The notes: generated by a model from the letters alone, not told the origin. Counted from the stretch's first letter, positions 21,346-33,320 are shown. The stretch is DNA of 64,000 nucleotides from Meconema thalassinum (GCA_946902985.2 OX336394.1:274447496-274511495); one strand, 5' to 3'. A program made the numbers and translations.

Positions 21346-22560
21346 CCTGATAGAATGGCGGAGGCAAGCTCAAGGTTGGGCATGGTTAAAATTCACGCGT
21401 AGTTATGAACATGTTGTTCGGTCGGCGCCGTGATTCCCTTTGTCCCTATGCTGTAGTTGGGAGTTCATGAGTTCAGGGTGGATCACGAGGAGGATTTAGT
21501 ATGTCGATGCTACGTAGGCTGCCATTTTTATGTGGGTTGATGCACTTCTCACTCCCCGCACGCTTTTAAGTATACGGTCATGGGAAAAGTGGCAAGTAGG
21601 TTTCGTGATGGGTGCCCCGTGATGGGTGCCCAATCACCTTTGACAGGATTCCCGCAGTCCTCGTGGTCACAAGTTCACGATAGGGGACGGGTTTTATGAT
21701 TTTACGCAACTGACGTCGATATCGGTCCGTTTTAACGAGATTCCCGCAGGCAAGTCGTGCGGTCAGCCGGCCGTCTTGGGGATGCGATTTGGGAGGATGA
21801 ACGTTCGAAGTAGGTACGGTATCGAATATTACGAATTGTTCTGAGAGGATTGCACGAATAATACGACAAGAGGGCAAGTTTTATTTCGATTGAGAACCAC
21901 GAATTATCAACAAGTTAGCGAAATAATCGGTTAGATTATATATCCGATGGAACGAAAGTTCGAAGGAAAAATCGACTTATAACGGAATTTCGAATTAACC
22001 ATACAGTACTGAATGTCGCAAATTTACTTGACATATTTTTTAAATAAGTTATATGTATTTCGAAGATTTTTCGCATTTTTTCGAAACGGTAACATTTTGC
22101 AAGATTGCGACATTAATAAATTGTTTCGCGTTATTTCTGGACTTCAATTTGACATAGTTTCCAAATAACAGAAATGAGACATTTCTTCTTAGTTTCGGAA
22201 GTATTCGCGAATAAACGTCTCGCGAAAAGTCAGGTTTCCTAATACAGTAACAGAAAAATATTTCACACGAAACTTAAGACTTCTTGAGGCCGAAAATATA
22301 CGTTGAACCGATGTATACCGCTCAAGGTATCCTCGGTATGTATTTCCTTGAGGTCGGGCACGGAGAGATATAGCTTAGTACTATGCAATCGGCACGGCGC
22401 CGCTTGCTTGAAACTCGCAATCTCTGATCCTAGCGGTGCGAGTTTAAATGATTCAACCCGCCTTCAGAAAATTTTCGTTACCCGTTTGTAAAATTCGTTA
22501 CTTTCGCTACCCATTTGTAAAATTCGTTACTTTTTCGTTACCGGTAGACACCCTGTTCTA

Positions 22561-23300
22561 ATGTTCTTTAAATTCAAATAAATACAGTACAGTGTATAGT
22601 GAAATATACTGCATTGCATTATGTGTTCTTCCTAATGTCATTACACGGCTCACTCTCGATATAACGCAGGGGCATGACGAAAAGAAATAAACAGTGTCAT
22701 CACTCCGCTCCTAAGCATTGTAGTTCATGCAGGGGGTGTCAACCAGATAGGGATTATTTGGTACCATCGGTGTAGTAGCGCGGCCAGACGTAAGGAGCGG
22801 ATTAAGCGCTGTATATCGTCTTGCCAACATATGCATGATACACGTTTTAATTGAATTGCAAATATATCCCTATATTTAGTCAATAAATATACACATAATT
22901 CCTAATTGACATTTCCTTGCAATTATCTTGCTCACAGACGGTAATTATAGCACATGTCATTAAGTGAACATTATTTCTACTGGGTTGGTGGCATTGTCTA
23001 TATTCCCAACAACTTGGCGACTTAAGTACTCACCTGTAAATTGCCTCGTGGTATTTTGGTTGATTGTAAACCAGTATCGGTATTTCAGTTTCTCTGGTAA
23101 GTACCAATAATGCATTATATATTATTCAAATGATTTCTTGATCGATAGGATTCTCATGAGAGCCATGCAGTATTTTTTGGTGAATTTTCTTAGTAGTAGA
23201 AAGCTAGGTTAATGACTTGAATTCAATTTATTTTCTATTACATTTTGTATTTCATGCTTTCTGTTTCTGTACCTCATTCTGTATATTTGATATGTAGGTT
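22561..23300. other. Non-coding DNA upstream of the THAP gene
   Basis: No repeat family or coding motif was recognised. It may contain the promoter of the downstream gene; I see no clear TATA box. Confidence 0.4.
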
Positions 23301-26300
23301 ATGGGAAAATATCACTCGGAATGTTCTGTTGTTGGCTGCAAAAGTAGAGGTTGGAAATACACTCCTGAGGATGGAAGAGCCCTATCATTTCATCGCTTCC
23401 CCTTTGATGAATCAAGGTATGTATCAATAATTGGGCTATTCTCTAATTATTTAATCACGTTCCTTTGATGGCATTTTTAAATGAAATTAAAGTGAGTAGT
23501 AGGCTACTTGGTGGGTGGGTTGTAACGTATATTAACATTGGCCTCTAATTTTGGGAACATTTAGCCTAAATGACCATGATGCGACTAACATAACCTAATC
23601 AATGTGCAAGTGACTTCAAGTGTTTAAGTATTTCATAGTAACATGCAAATTACAAAATTACAAATCTGCTAATCATGGTGGTAACTTCTAATCGGCAGGT
23701 TATTACAGGTTTCAACATTGTTTGAATAACATTGCTGGTTCAAGTATATACCGGGATTCCTACGTGTCTAGGTTTATTTTATTTTATTGTAGGCAATGCC
23801 TTCACGGATGTACGGAGGTTTGGTTTACGTGCCTTGAATTGCTGCCATGTTACCCCGCTGTAGGAGGTTTCAAATAGTGCATCGTTACATGCAGATGCAG
23901 TCACTTGTGTTCAAGAGTGAGGCTTGGTCGTGAGTTACAAATGTTCGTAAATTACTTGCAGTTCAGGTTAATTGAAAATTTGCACTACACTCTTCTAAAG
24001 ACAAAACCATTGGTCTCTATTAGGTTAGACGACTGTCTGGACAAAACCTTTGACTGCTCCTAGGTTAGGGCTCTGTCTGGATGAAATTTACATTACATTA
24101 CTAGTTGAAGCGAGAACATGCCTTTGACACTTACAACTTCATTAATACGGATAATCTATGATTTTGAGTCGTTTCTAGGAGACAATATCAATTGAAATTG
24201 CCGTCTATTATCACATGTGGTAAATTACATAAATATGTGTTTGTTTCTTGCTCATTGAACGACTGCAGCCATGTTCCTCAAGCGCTGAGCATTCATCAAC
24301 TGTTACATGGGCGGAGACACTGACGAGACATGACACATTCATGTCATGGTAGTGTTGCCAAAATTTAAGATATAAAATACATCACCATATGAGGTATGGG
24401 TGACTAAAGCCATTGGTCGAGAGAAAGATTATGCTTGTCAAATACCTGGGGTGCATATATGGCTAACGCGGCCCACAGGCTAAAACCGTTGTGAAAATCC
24501 ATTGTATTGGACAAAACGAAGGTTAGAATGGTAGGGTTGAGGGGCACTGTTGACATGTTAGGCTGTAACCATTGCCAAAACCACTGTTCCTTTTATTTTA
24601 TAACCCCTAGACTGCCTATACGATTTAGTACCAGCCTATGGGTGGGGTTGGCAATACTGTTCTTGTACATAATTAACACTGATAATGACTGACACAGTTG
24701 GAATTTTACTCTATAAGTCGTGATATGATTTGGGATGGCAGCTGGGTTATAGACAGTGGAGGAGTGAACTACATCCTTTCCACATGTATTTTGAATCATT
24801 ACAGAAAGTATTTATGGCCTATATCAGTAGTTTGGTAACTTTTCCATATGTTCTCTTCTCCTCAACTGTTACCTCCTTATTAACACACAGAATGTAACAA
24901 GTATGGATCTTTTAAGCCTTTAGTGTCGTTCTTAAAGTCATGGGTGCCGCTATTTTTTGTCTAGGGGATTTTTTTGTTTACGGAATCGCGATCTTCCAGT
25001 TTGCTGAGGTAAGTTCCAGGTAGGGACAGTTCACTGGCTCTTGACAGATGAAGGTTAGGTTCCATTTATGTCTGTATGCATTTTAATTCATTACTTGCTG
25101 AGAAAGTGTAATCGATTTAACATTACTTTTCCTGGGGAAAATAAATGAGACCAGAACGTTGCTTTTACATACCTTCATCTACTGGGCGACATTACTTATT
25201 GAAATTAATAACTTTGCGCACTACTGTACCTGAAATGTGTTATATATTGCATGAATATGTGTTTTTTTATTTATTAACGGCAGTCATGTTCTGACAGCGT
25301 TTGAACCCGTTCAACTGTGAACAAGGCGCGCTCAAGGGCACACATTGTTGCCAACATGTGGGATACAAAGTCACTGTTGACCAAAATACATTGATCTGGT
25401 CGCGTTAGTCTGTAACCATTGGCTTGGATGTGTTCGGCTGTAACTAGTGTAAAAAAACATAAGTTATTTTGGCTAATTCATGTACTATAGAAAATTGTAT
25501 CGTCTGTTCGTATTTCATTCAGTGCTACCGTGTAGTTTGCCTTCATTGAAGTGATTTTCCCATACGAATTCTGTTAGTGTTCCTATCTTTAATAGATACA
25601 ATACTGAAATGGTATTAAGATTCCGAAATGGATGGTTAACATTTTATCATGTGTGAGAGGAAATTGAATGAAGCACACCAAACAGTAACACTTACAGGAC
25701 TGTAACATAACCTGGAGGGGCAGATAACGTAGACGTTCCAACTACCCCCCACCCCATAAGGGTAGGGTAATCTGTCACATATGGTCCATGTAAACGAACC
25801 AATTCAAGTTTCTTAAGTATATCAATGCACTCCTCCCTCAGTACGGTATCTTGGTGAAATGTGACTGGATGCCGAAACCCGCAAGCATATCAGATTCTTG
25901 GGGGCGTTGTGGCGCAGCGGTCAAGCTGCTGGCCTCTCACCAAGGTGGACCGGGTTCGATTTAGTGTATGTAGTAGTAATGAACGTCATAACCATCCTCT
26001 TTTGTAGTAATCATAAATATTGCTATTCTTCTATGAGCATTTTCTAATTGTAACTTCGTTTTTTTTTCAGGTCCAGAGTGTGGATTGAGCTAGTTGATCC
26101 ATCACTTTCATCCAAGTCGAAAGAACAGCTAAGACGGCTGCGAGTTTGTGGACTTCATTTCACTGAAGACCAGTTCCTCAATCGTTTAAAAAGAACATTG
26201 GTTCATAATGCTGTACCTAATATCTCATCTCTTTCAGGATTGACCGAGGAAGGGAGACAGCCCCAAGGAGTTACTCCAAGACCGTCAAATGACTTTGTTG

Positions 26301-27130
26301 AATCGTCTGCCTTTTTGTCTATTTCAGGATCAACCGAAGAAGAAACTGGTGTTGCAGAGTGTAGCCAAGAACTTCCGCTTCCAGCTGGTACGCACAGGCC
26401 ATCTTTAGACCATTCAAGACCTATTAGGTCTGAACCTCTTTTTCAGGCAACTCCTGTTCTTGATGCCAAGGAAAGGAGAGCAAAACGAAGAAGGTGTTTA
26501 TTGCAGGAAATGGAACTGGCTCAGAAGGACATCACACCTAAGAAAAAGAAGATTTTGAACCTGACTCGACAAACCCTGAGAAATTACACGCGTCTCCGGA
26601 AACGTATCCAGGACTCCCGTGGCAAGATGAAGTCACTTATGAAAGTAGCTTCTTGTAGGAACATGAATTTTTTTTTGCAGCAAGATATCTCACCTGCAGC
26701 AGCAGCTTTAGCTTGTGGAGATGCAAGGAATAAGCTGGTGAGACCCAAGCATCGTCGTTGGACAAAGAAGGAGAAGCTGTTAGCGCTTGCACTGTACAAG
26801 CGAAGTCCTAAGGCGTATCGGTTCCTTGGCTCATTGATTGTTCTTCCTTCCAGGTCCACTCTTCAGAATATTTTGAGTTCTATTAAATTTGATGTAGGTA
26901 TTAATGAGCCCATTGTCAAGCACCTGGGAGAGCAAGTTAGGAAAATGAACGAGAGGCAGAAAGGAGGTGGAAATGAATTTTGTTCCCTATATTTTGATGA
27001 AGTTTCTCTTAAAAGTGGTTTGTATTACAGGCAAAATGGTGATATAGTGGAGGGATTCGAAGACTATGGCGAATTCGGTAGAACGAGACGACAGTTTCAT
27101 GAAAATACATTGTATTCCTTATACCTGTAA
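23301..27130 (+). CDS. THAP-domain / P-element-type transposase gene (two exons)
   Basis: Exon 1 (23301-23416) starts MGKYHSECSVVGCKSRGW and supplies the first Cys pair of a THAP zinc finger. It ends at a good donor (AAG|GTATGT). After a 2,654-nt intron, exon 2 (26071-27130, acceptor TTTTTTTTTCAG) continues in frame with VCGLHFTEDQF (the CxxH pair) and AVPNI, completing the THAP domain. A basic coiled linker follows, then the P-element transposase region: LPSRSTLQNIL, LYFDEVSLKSGLYY (the Asp of FDE is the expected first catalytic residue) and GFEDYGEFGRTRR. The frame then ends at 27130 after non-homologous residues, about 390 aa in total, so the GTP-binding and remaining catalytic parts are missing. 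This could be a truncated P element or a domesticated THAP9-like DNA-binding protein. The unbroken frame and intact splice sites favour recent function. Confidence 0.8.
23417..26070 (+). other. Intron of the THAP gene
   Basis: GT at 23417 and CAG at 26070. It contains mostly unique AT-rich DNA and a short tRNA-like SINE head at about 25905-25965 (GGCGCAGCGGTCAAGCTGC; GGGTTCGATTT). Nothing else was recognised. Confidence 0.75.
25905..25965 (+). repeat. tRNA-like SINE head fragment
   Basis: The A-box-like TGGCGCAGCGG and the B-box-like GGGTTCGATT are correctly spaced. No body or acceptor-stem pairing follows, so it is a SINE fragment rather than a tRNA gene. Confidence 0.6.
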
Positions 27131-28645
27131 TTTTTTTTAGGGTGCTTTTGTTTTTATCTTGCTGCTTAGGAAACAAACTTATCAGGTTAGTTACAACTTC
27201 TATGAACAGATACGATCGCAAATATGTTCCGGCAGATGCACGCTGTACCGAGGGGTAAAGGTCGAAAATGTGTAGTCCTAAATTGTACATTATTTAATGG
27301 TGTTTATAACTAATACATGTCTTTTTTTTTTTTCATGAGTATTTATTTGCTAATTTTTATATTATTACTAGCATTACCAGTCGCGGCTTCGCTTGCAAAA
27401 GTCATATCATCACTACACTTCCAATTTAGCGAGGACTCGCTGATGAATACCATGATTTATTTGTATTTAAATTTTGAAACGGCCCAATTTGCGATACGCT
27501 TGGTAAGGCACCATGGTGGGTATTCTATTCTCTCTTTATATAAAGAACAGTTTCAGGCCAATTTGCTCGAATTTTGTCTTCGTAAAGTTCTAAACATGAT
27601 CAATATAGGAGGTATTATCTTATTCACATCAAAGTAAAGATATATTTTAAATGTAGCTTTTGTTGTGTTGAAAGTAATACATTCCTTATCACCATAGACA
27701 AACATCAACAATAAGCTACAGCATTTCACCACTGCAACAGAGTAACTCCTGCTTTCACATTGCCTCTATGTAAAACACAAACAAGAAATGTCAAAAAGCC
27801 ACAAGCTTAGTGGCTATAGAGAAAGAAAGAAAACTCTAAAAACCATTCACCATGAAGATCGCATCACTAGAATTACGAAAGTATCCTAGTGTCGTGCTGA
27901 TGGTAGGTCTATCAATTTGTCCGTGGCAACAGTATGCCAATTCATACTTGTTGAATGACTCTGGTGCCACATATTACAAGGTTATTTTTTTAACCTACTT
28001 GCGTGCCAACACTACTACTTAAAATGCCATGTTTTCTGCCTACGTTCATACAGTAGCTTTAGTCACCCGTATGGAACTTCCCAGTTTTTTTTGTAAGCTC
28101 ATTGACACACAATTTGAGTACATTGTTTCGTTCTATTGAAAAAGTTCAGAAACCTTCTTGGGAGTGTCCATTTTTATTATGTATATTAGATGTACCCCTG
28201 CCCAGTCATTTGGGCAAACTTGTGTTGACTGAAGTTGCTACTAACAATGCTAGTACTGCAGTTCCTTCTCTTGTTGGGATCTAATTTTCTTATGATGCTT
28301 GAGACATATGTGCCCAAGATGTGTATAATATGCACTATTTACTGTCCCTTTTAACCATGCATCGACAAGCAGAGCCTTCATTAATGCTCAATGCTGCACA
28401 CTCGCTGCTTCTGTCACTGAAACCTTTCGAGAGGTGTCACAATGTACCACTAATCAACATAACAAAGGAGTTCAACATTTTTTTAAAAACTCTATTGAAC
28501 TATAATTTGATCAATCATTAATCAAGACGCATCATATTACTGAAGATAGGGTATGTCATAAAGAAATGTTAAAAGTTATATAAATAAAAACAATAAGATA
28601 GCTTTGAAGCCATTTTTCAGTGTTGCTTTATTGACAACATGGTAG
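27131..28645. other. Non-coding DNA, nothing recognised
   Basis: Open frames here, such as the one at 27317-27637 beginning in a phenylalanine run, lack family motifs. Remains of the missing C-terminal part of the P-type transposase were looked for and not seen. Confidence 0.4.
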
Positions 28646-28646
28646 T

Positions 28647-29180
28647 TTCACCGACTGAAAAATGACAAGATCAATAGTCGATGATTAATAACAAAATGAA
28701 AGGGTTTACGTCCCATTTTACAATTGCGGCTTTTAGAGATGCTTAGGTGGTGGTATTTTGTCCTGAAGGGGGATCTTGAGCGTGCCGGTAAATCTACTGA
28801 CATGGCTTTCTGATATTTAAGCATCCTCAAATGCCAACCGACTGTGCCAGGATACAATCCCGCTCTTTTGGGCACAGCAGGCGAGATCTTTACCGCCGAA
28901 CCATGCAGCCTGTCATTGACAATTGACTGACTGCGTGACTCAGTGGTTCTCGCCAGCTTTGCCCAAGGTTGCAGTTTCGAATCCTGGCGCAGCTGATTGG
29001 CAATTGAGGGCGCGCAAACGTGAGGGAGCAATGTCATTAGATTTACTGGCACGTTAATGATACCCTTCTGGGCAAAATTCCGGCATCCCGGCGTCTCTAA
29101 AAGCCCCAATAGGGCAGTAAGACCAATAACATTATTATTAATCATTGACAATTGATCTTGTCAATTTTTCAGTCGGTGAA
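28647..29180. repeat. Palindromic locus: two SINEs head to head inside an inverted repeat
   Basis: The outer arms CACCGACTGAAAAATGACAA (28649) and TTGTCAATTTTTCAGTCGGTG-type sequence (ending 29178) are inverted and continue through GATCAAT and TTAATAA. Inside lie a minus-strand SINE (about 28688-28912) and a plus-strand SINE of the same family (about 28925-29150). The plus copy has B box GTTTCGAATCC, the body phrase AGATTTACTGGCACGTTAA, GGCGTCTCTAAAAG, and a CATTATTATTAAT tail. Confidence 0.8.
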
Positions 29181-30030
29181 CACATGATTCCAATTACTGG
29201 AACAGCAAAAGCAACCTGGTATTATATTGTGTTGACCAACTAAATAAATAACCAATCTCTTAATGGCAGCAAGAACAGATCACAAAGGCCTTGGTAATAA
29301 TGGCAACATTGTTCGTGTTACCATAGCAATGGTCCAGCGACAGTGGCACCTTGTCACAGATCCGTTCTCTTGTTTAAAATAGTATACAGTAGTTTGTTGC
29401 AGATTAAGGCTACACATCAGTTTCTGTTTTAGGAAAGAGTACATTATTTTCATAATTTACAGGTTTATTTTTTACTTCAAGTATCACATTGTGAATATCA
29501 AGGAAAACCATGAATGAATTCTTGAAAGAAATATTTCTTTAAATGTTTTTCCTCTGTTGCAGGAATTTGCTAACAATCATCATTGACCCTTTCCAAGAAG
29601 CTTCCCAATTATGTACTAAATGTATTGTGATTTTTTAATATAGGCTTATTATTACCTGATTGAGGTTTTTCCATGGTTTTCCCTCTTTCTGATAGGCAAA
29701 TGCCAGGTAATAGGATGGTGTGACCATGGATTTAATTACACCATCTGTTTTCTTACATTCTCTTTTAAAAATAAATTTACTGGTTTTTACCCAATAGCAC
29801 TGTTTTTTATCTTAATAAAAATTGACCCTCTCCTTTTCCTTTCTTGTGCCCTAATTTAAACTACCTGAAAATAATTTAAATGGATAGATTGAATCCTGTG
29901 TGTTTCCATTGTTCATTTCAGTGTTCTGAACTCCACAATTTTGCAGCATTATGTGTGTGATTATTTAGGTATATATTTGCTATCAATATATTCTAAGTGT
30001 GGATTTTGGAACGAAGTGGACAAAGCATTT
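29181..30030. other. Non-coding DNA with a possible SINE remnant
   Basis: Around 29665-29760 the phrase CCATGGTTTTCCCTCTTTC and GGCAAATGCCAGGTAATAGG resembles the 3' part of dispersed insect SINEs, but it is too diverged to place. Nothing else was seen. Confidence 0.35.
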
Positions 30031-30258
30031 GAGGGGTATAGATGCAAAACCGGCAATCTCCACTTTTTGGTGACAATGAGTGGAGAACCATTCTCTGAGG
30101 TGTTTGTTATCTGTTTATAAACTTGTTTGGTTGAAAATCCGGCCTGAGGCCAAACAAGTTCATAAACAGATCACAAACACCTCAGAGAATGGTTCTCCAA
30201 CTTTAACTCATTGTCATAAAAAAAATTGGAAATCGCCGGTTTTGCATCTAGACCCCTC
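30031..30258. repeat. Short foldback (MITE-like hairpin)
   Basis: This 228-bp near-perfect inverted repeat has arms GAGGGGTATAGATGCAAAAC (30031) and GTTTTGCATCTAGACCCCTC (ending 30258). They are paired through GAGAACCATTCTCTGAGGTG and its complement, with a loop around CCGGCCTGAGGCC. The flanks repeat ATTT. As RNA it would form one long hairpin. Confidence 0.9.
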
Positions 30259-30629
30259 ATTTAGCGAAACGAGGGTATGGCGGGAGGAACGAGGGGAGGG
30301 GTGGGAGGGGTAGTGTTTACAAGTTCTGCTCATAGGTGGTGCTACGGGCTACACGTAGTAGTACCGCGGTCATACACCAGACAGCGCTGAAGTCTTAGGT
30401 GCCAAGAATTAGCATGGCTGTCGGCTATCTGTAGTAGTAGGTAATCTGTGGTCCAGCCAGTGTATCGCGTCGAACCTTAAGCACGTGTGACAAGTAGCCC
30501 AAGAGGTTAGTACTGTATTATGTGAGCGAGAAGTCATATTATGCGTGGGAATTTGTTTCTTTGTAATAGTTTACGAATATCTGTGCAGTGTTTTGTGTGT
30601 GCAAACAACTAAATTTTCTGCTGTTTAGG

Positions 30630-30910
30630 GAAAATGTCGTACTATTCGTTCCTGGATGTAAGAAAAGCTGATGGTAGGCATTTTTTCACATTGCTCAAAA
30701 GAAACAAATCTGTTTGCGAAATGGGCGAGAGTTATTCCGCTGATAGATAAGCAGTTGTCGATCAAAAGTAGAATCTGTGATGTGCGGTTTTCGGAAGATT
30801 CAATTATTATAAAGGCGGACTGTTTCGTAGTGAACTGTGAGAACGTGGAACTTCCTCGCGTTAAGTGAAAATTAAAACCAGGATCAGTGCCTCACTTTTT
30901 TTTTCTTCAA
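30630..30910 (+). pseudogene. Decayed THAP domain (P-element relic)
   Basis: Across three frames the plus strand reads VVLFVPGCKKS (first Cys region), ADGRHFFTLLKRN, then KWARVIPLIDKQLSIKSRIC, DVRFSEDSIII, VNCENVELPRVK and KLKPGSVP. These are the successive blocks of an insect THAP zinc finger ending at the PxxAVP-like position. Two frameshifts and stops break it. What follows (31,000 on) shows no transposase, so it is a 5' fragment. Confidence 0.7.
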
Positions 30911-31109
30911 ATTTACCGAAATATCTATCCACTGAGGTAAAATCATGAAAGGCACCAAGTAGGATACGGAATGAAGGCAGCCTTCCATGGTTACTTGTTC
31001 TACTTCGTGCCATCCTTACCTAAAACAATAACATATATAGTACGTCTTAATAATAATAGGCTTAAAATAATAATAGTTGTTGATTCTTTAGGGAATTTGA
31101 GATATTCTG

Positions 31110-31447
31110 GTCACATAGCCCCATGTGCTTGGGTGTGTAGAATATGTCTGATAACCTGTGTCATTGTGATGTCTCTAGTAGTGTATTTGGAATTGAGGTA
31201 GGCTTTAGGTAGGAAGCGGCCGTGGTCTTCAGTTAGGTACCATCTCTGTATTTGCCTGGAGTAGAAGTGGGAAACCATGGAAATCCACTTCCAGAATGGC
31301 TGAGGTAGGATTTGAACGCGTCTCTTACCAGTTTTGCCTCACGAGGCTGAGTGAACACTGTTCCAGCTCTCAGACCAGAATTAAATTTCTAGGCAGAGCT
31401 GGGATTGAACCCGGGCCTCCGTGGTGATAGCCAAGATGAGGCGGACA
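31110..31447 (-). repeat. tRNA-derived SINE, family S3
   Basis: On the minus strand the head has CCGGGTTCAATCCCAGCTCT (B box) after GGCTATCACCACGGAGG. The body includes CCACTTCTACTCCAGGCAAA read in reverse. The 3' part (31110-31200) resembles the 3' end of S2 (GGGTGTGTAGAAT, TCTGATAACC). Other S3 copies are 45632-45870 (+) and a worn one at 43770-44010. Confidence 0.75.
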
Positions 31448-31960
31448 TATAATAATAATGGCCAAACTGCCAATAAAATAAACGGCCATCCAATTCTTTG
31501 TTTCCGTTACCGTCCTCCTGATCAATATCATGGTCAGTATCCGAGTCTTTGGATCTTGATTCAACTTCGTCTTCAGTGCAGAGTCACCAATTCCTTTGAA
31601 ATTACTGCATCATTAACTAACGATTCGTTATCTTTCAGCAGAAGGCGACACACTTCATCTACATCCTTAGGTTTTCGTAAGGCGTAATCTCTTTCCTGAT
31701 ATTCCCTAAGGTAACATAGCAAGCCAAGCGCTGGTACTATCAATCCTACATGACACAACAGCTGACAAAATTTACACGTGTAGAGTTATTTTTAGGCTAG
31801 TCATTTCACAACTCCAGAAAAATGCTTACTAAGATATAATGAATGATGTCCCAAGACGATAAGATCATAACTTGAACTGGTGGCTTGATATTTAAACTAA
31901 AACGAATCGTGAAGCTGTCAGACCAATGCGAGACTAACAGAGGGTTTTAAAAGATATTTC
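31448..31960. other. Intergenic, nothing recognised
   Basis: Apart from a short AATAATAATGG tail-like run at 31450 that may belong to the SINE, no feature is visible. Confidence 0.4.
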
Positions 31961-32464
31961 TACATGGGGACTGAGCATATTACTGGCTGGTAGTACCATG
32001 TAAGGGTCCCTTGCCAGGGTTACGGTGAAGACCTTAACGGCACTTAAGGTGGAGAAGTTGTACTTCAGAACAGCGTAAATGGCGGAGAAGGGAGCCCAGT
32101 TATCGGGATTAATAGGTAAAAAGGCATCTGCACACTTGGACAGATGTCAGCTCCGATTATGCCCTGGGATAAGGAGACACCTTCAGGGTGGATGAGCGGG
32201 AAAAGAAGGGCACTCTCTTGCCCTTGGAGTAAGAAATTACTCCTAAAGACGGATGAGCCTACCGGTAAGGCCAACGGCATAGGATGAAAAAGGCAAGAGG
32301 AAACCATTTCATTAAAGATCCTATGGACATCCCTTGTTACGCAGCAAATATGACAGGCTTTGTAACTAAATTCAATTCCGGTAAAATAGTCCTCCATCCG
32401 GATCTCCGGCGGAGGACCGTATCGAAGCTAAGAATTCCAATACGACCACTCAGAATATGAACTT

Positions 32465-33320
32465 GGAACGTACGATCGCTCATGATCTGCAGAAAACTAG
32501 AGAATGTAAAGTATGGAATTACTAAGCTCGAGATTGACATCTTGGGGGCGAGTGAATTACAATGGCCAGAAAGTGGGGATTTTTGGAGTGGTGATATGAG
32601 AGTTATACATTCTGGAGAAAAAGGAAGCTATGCAGGCGTAGGCATCATCCTCCAACGACATGTGGCTAATAAGGTAAAAAGCTATGTGCAACATAGCGAC
32701 AGAATAATAATGGTCAGGTTAGAAAATGACCCAGTAGATATAGTGTTACTTCAAGTACACATGCCAACTTCATGACATATTGATGAGGAAGTGGATCAGG
32801 TGTATCAACAAATAGAAGAGCTATTGGATCAACTAAAAGATAATGAGAACCTCATTTTCTTAGGGGATTGGAATGCTGTTTTGGGCGAAGGAGAAGATGG
32901 GAAAACAGTTGCTAAATATGGACTTGGCAATAGAAATGATAGAGGTCAACACTTAGTAGACTTCTGTAAACAAAATGATCTCATAGTTGCTAATACATTG
33001 TTTGAACATCCTACGAGGCGACGGTATACGTGGACCGCCCCTGGCGATACAGCACGTCACCAATTGGATTATATAATAACAAGAATGAAAATGTTTTGGG
33101 AAAAGAAGAAAAATAAGAAGCTGAATCTTTAATATTGTTTTTGAGACATGTATATACTTGTTTTGGTTAAGTGCTCCACTGAGGGCGTAATGTAAATAAA
33201 TAACAAGAAGAAGATACTGCAACCAAGTCAAACAATGTAAAAGCTATCCTGGAGTGGATGTTGCGAGTGACCACAACCTTGTTTTAATGAAGTCTAAGTT
33301 GATCCTCAAAAAAGAAGAGT
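32465..33320 (+). pseudogene. RTE endonuclease domain (interrupted)
   Basis: Motifs in order: TWNVRSL; LGASELQWPESG (metal-binding Glu region, usually xxETKW); GSYAGVGIIL; LLQVHMPTS then a stop; LIFLGDWNAVLGEGEDG (the GDxNA catalytic block); RRYTWTAPGD; and HQLDYIITR (usually QIDYI). After the 113-bp insertion come SYPGVDVASDHNLVLM (catalytic SDH) and KSKLILKK. The style is that of the Cfdp2/bucentaur-type RTE endonucleases. Confidence 0.85.
33075..33209. mobile_element. 113-bp insertion with 11-bp target duplication
   Basis: AATAACAAGAA occurs at 33075-33085 and 33199-33209. Between them are 113 bp ending GTAATGTAAATA, an A-rich tail in plus orientation. Without it the endonuclease frame runs on from IITR into the SYPGVDV segment. 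It is probably the extreme 3' end of another LINE: a short frame ending KKKNKKLNL, then a stop and a 3' UTR. Confidence 0.8.

Larger units (their letters stand above)
20144..22560. mobile_element. Terminal-inverted-repeat DNA element, CAGGGTGTCTAC ends, 5-bp target duplication
   Basis: The ends are CAGGGTGTCTAC at 20149 and GTAGACACCCTG ending at 22555, flanked by TTCTA on both sides (20144-20148, 22556-22560). Subterminal regions carry repeated GTTAC(C/T)TTTT motifs in mirrored orientation. The interior holds an S2 SINE fragment (20450-20736) and degenerate tandem units. No transposase is recognisable, so it is non-autonomous. The superfamily is uncertain: hAT-like elements with short target duplications are one possibility. 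Confidence 0.85.
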
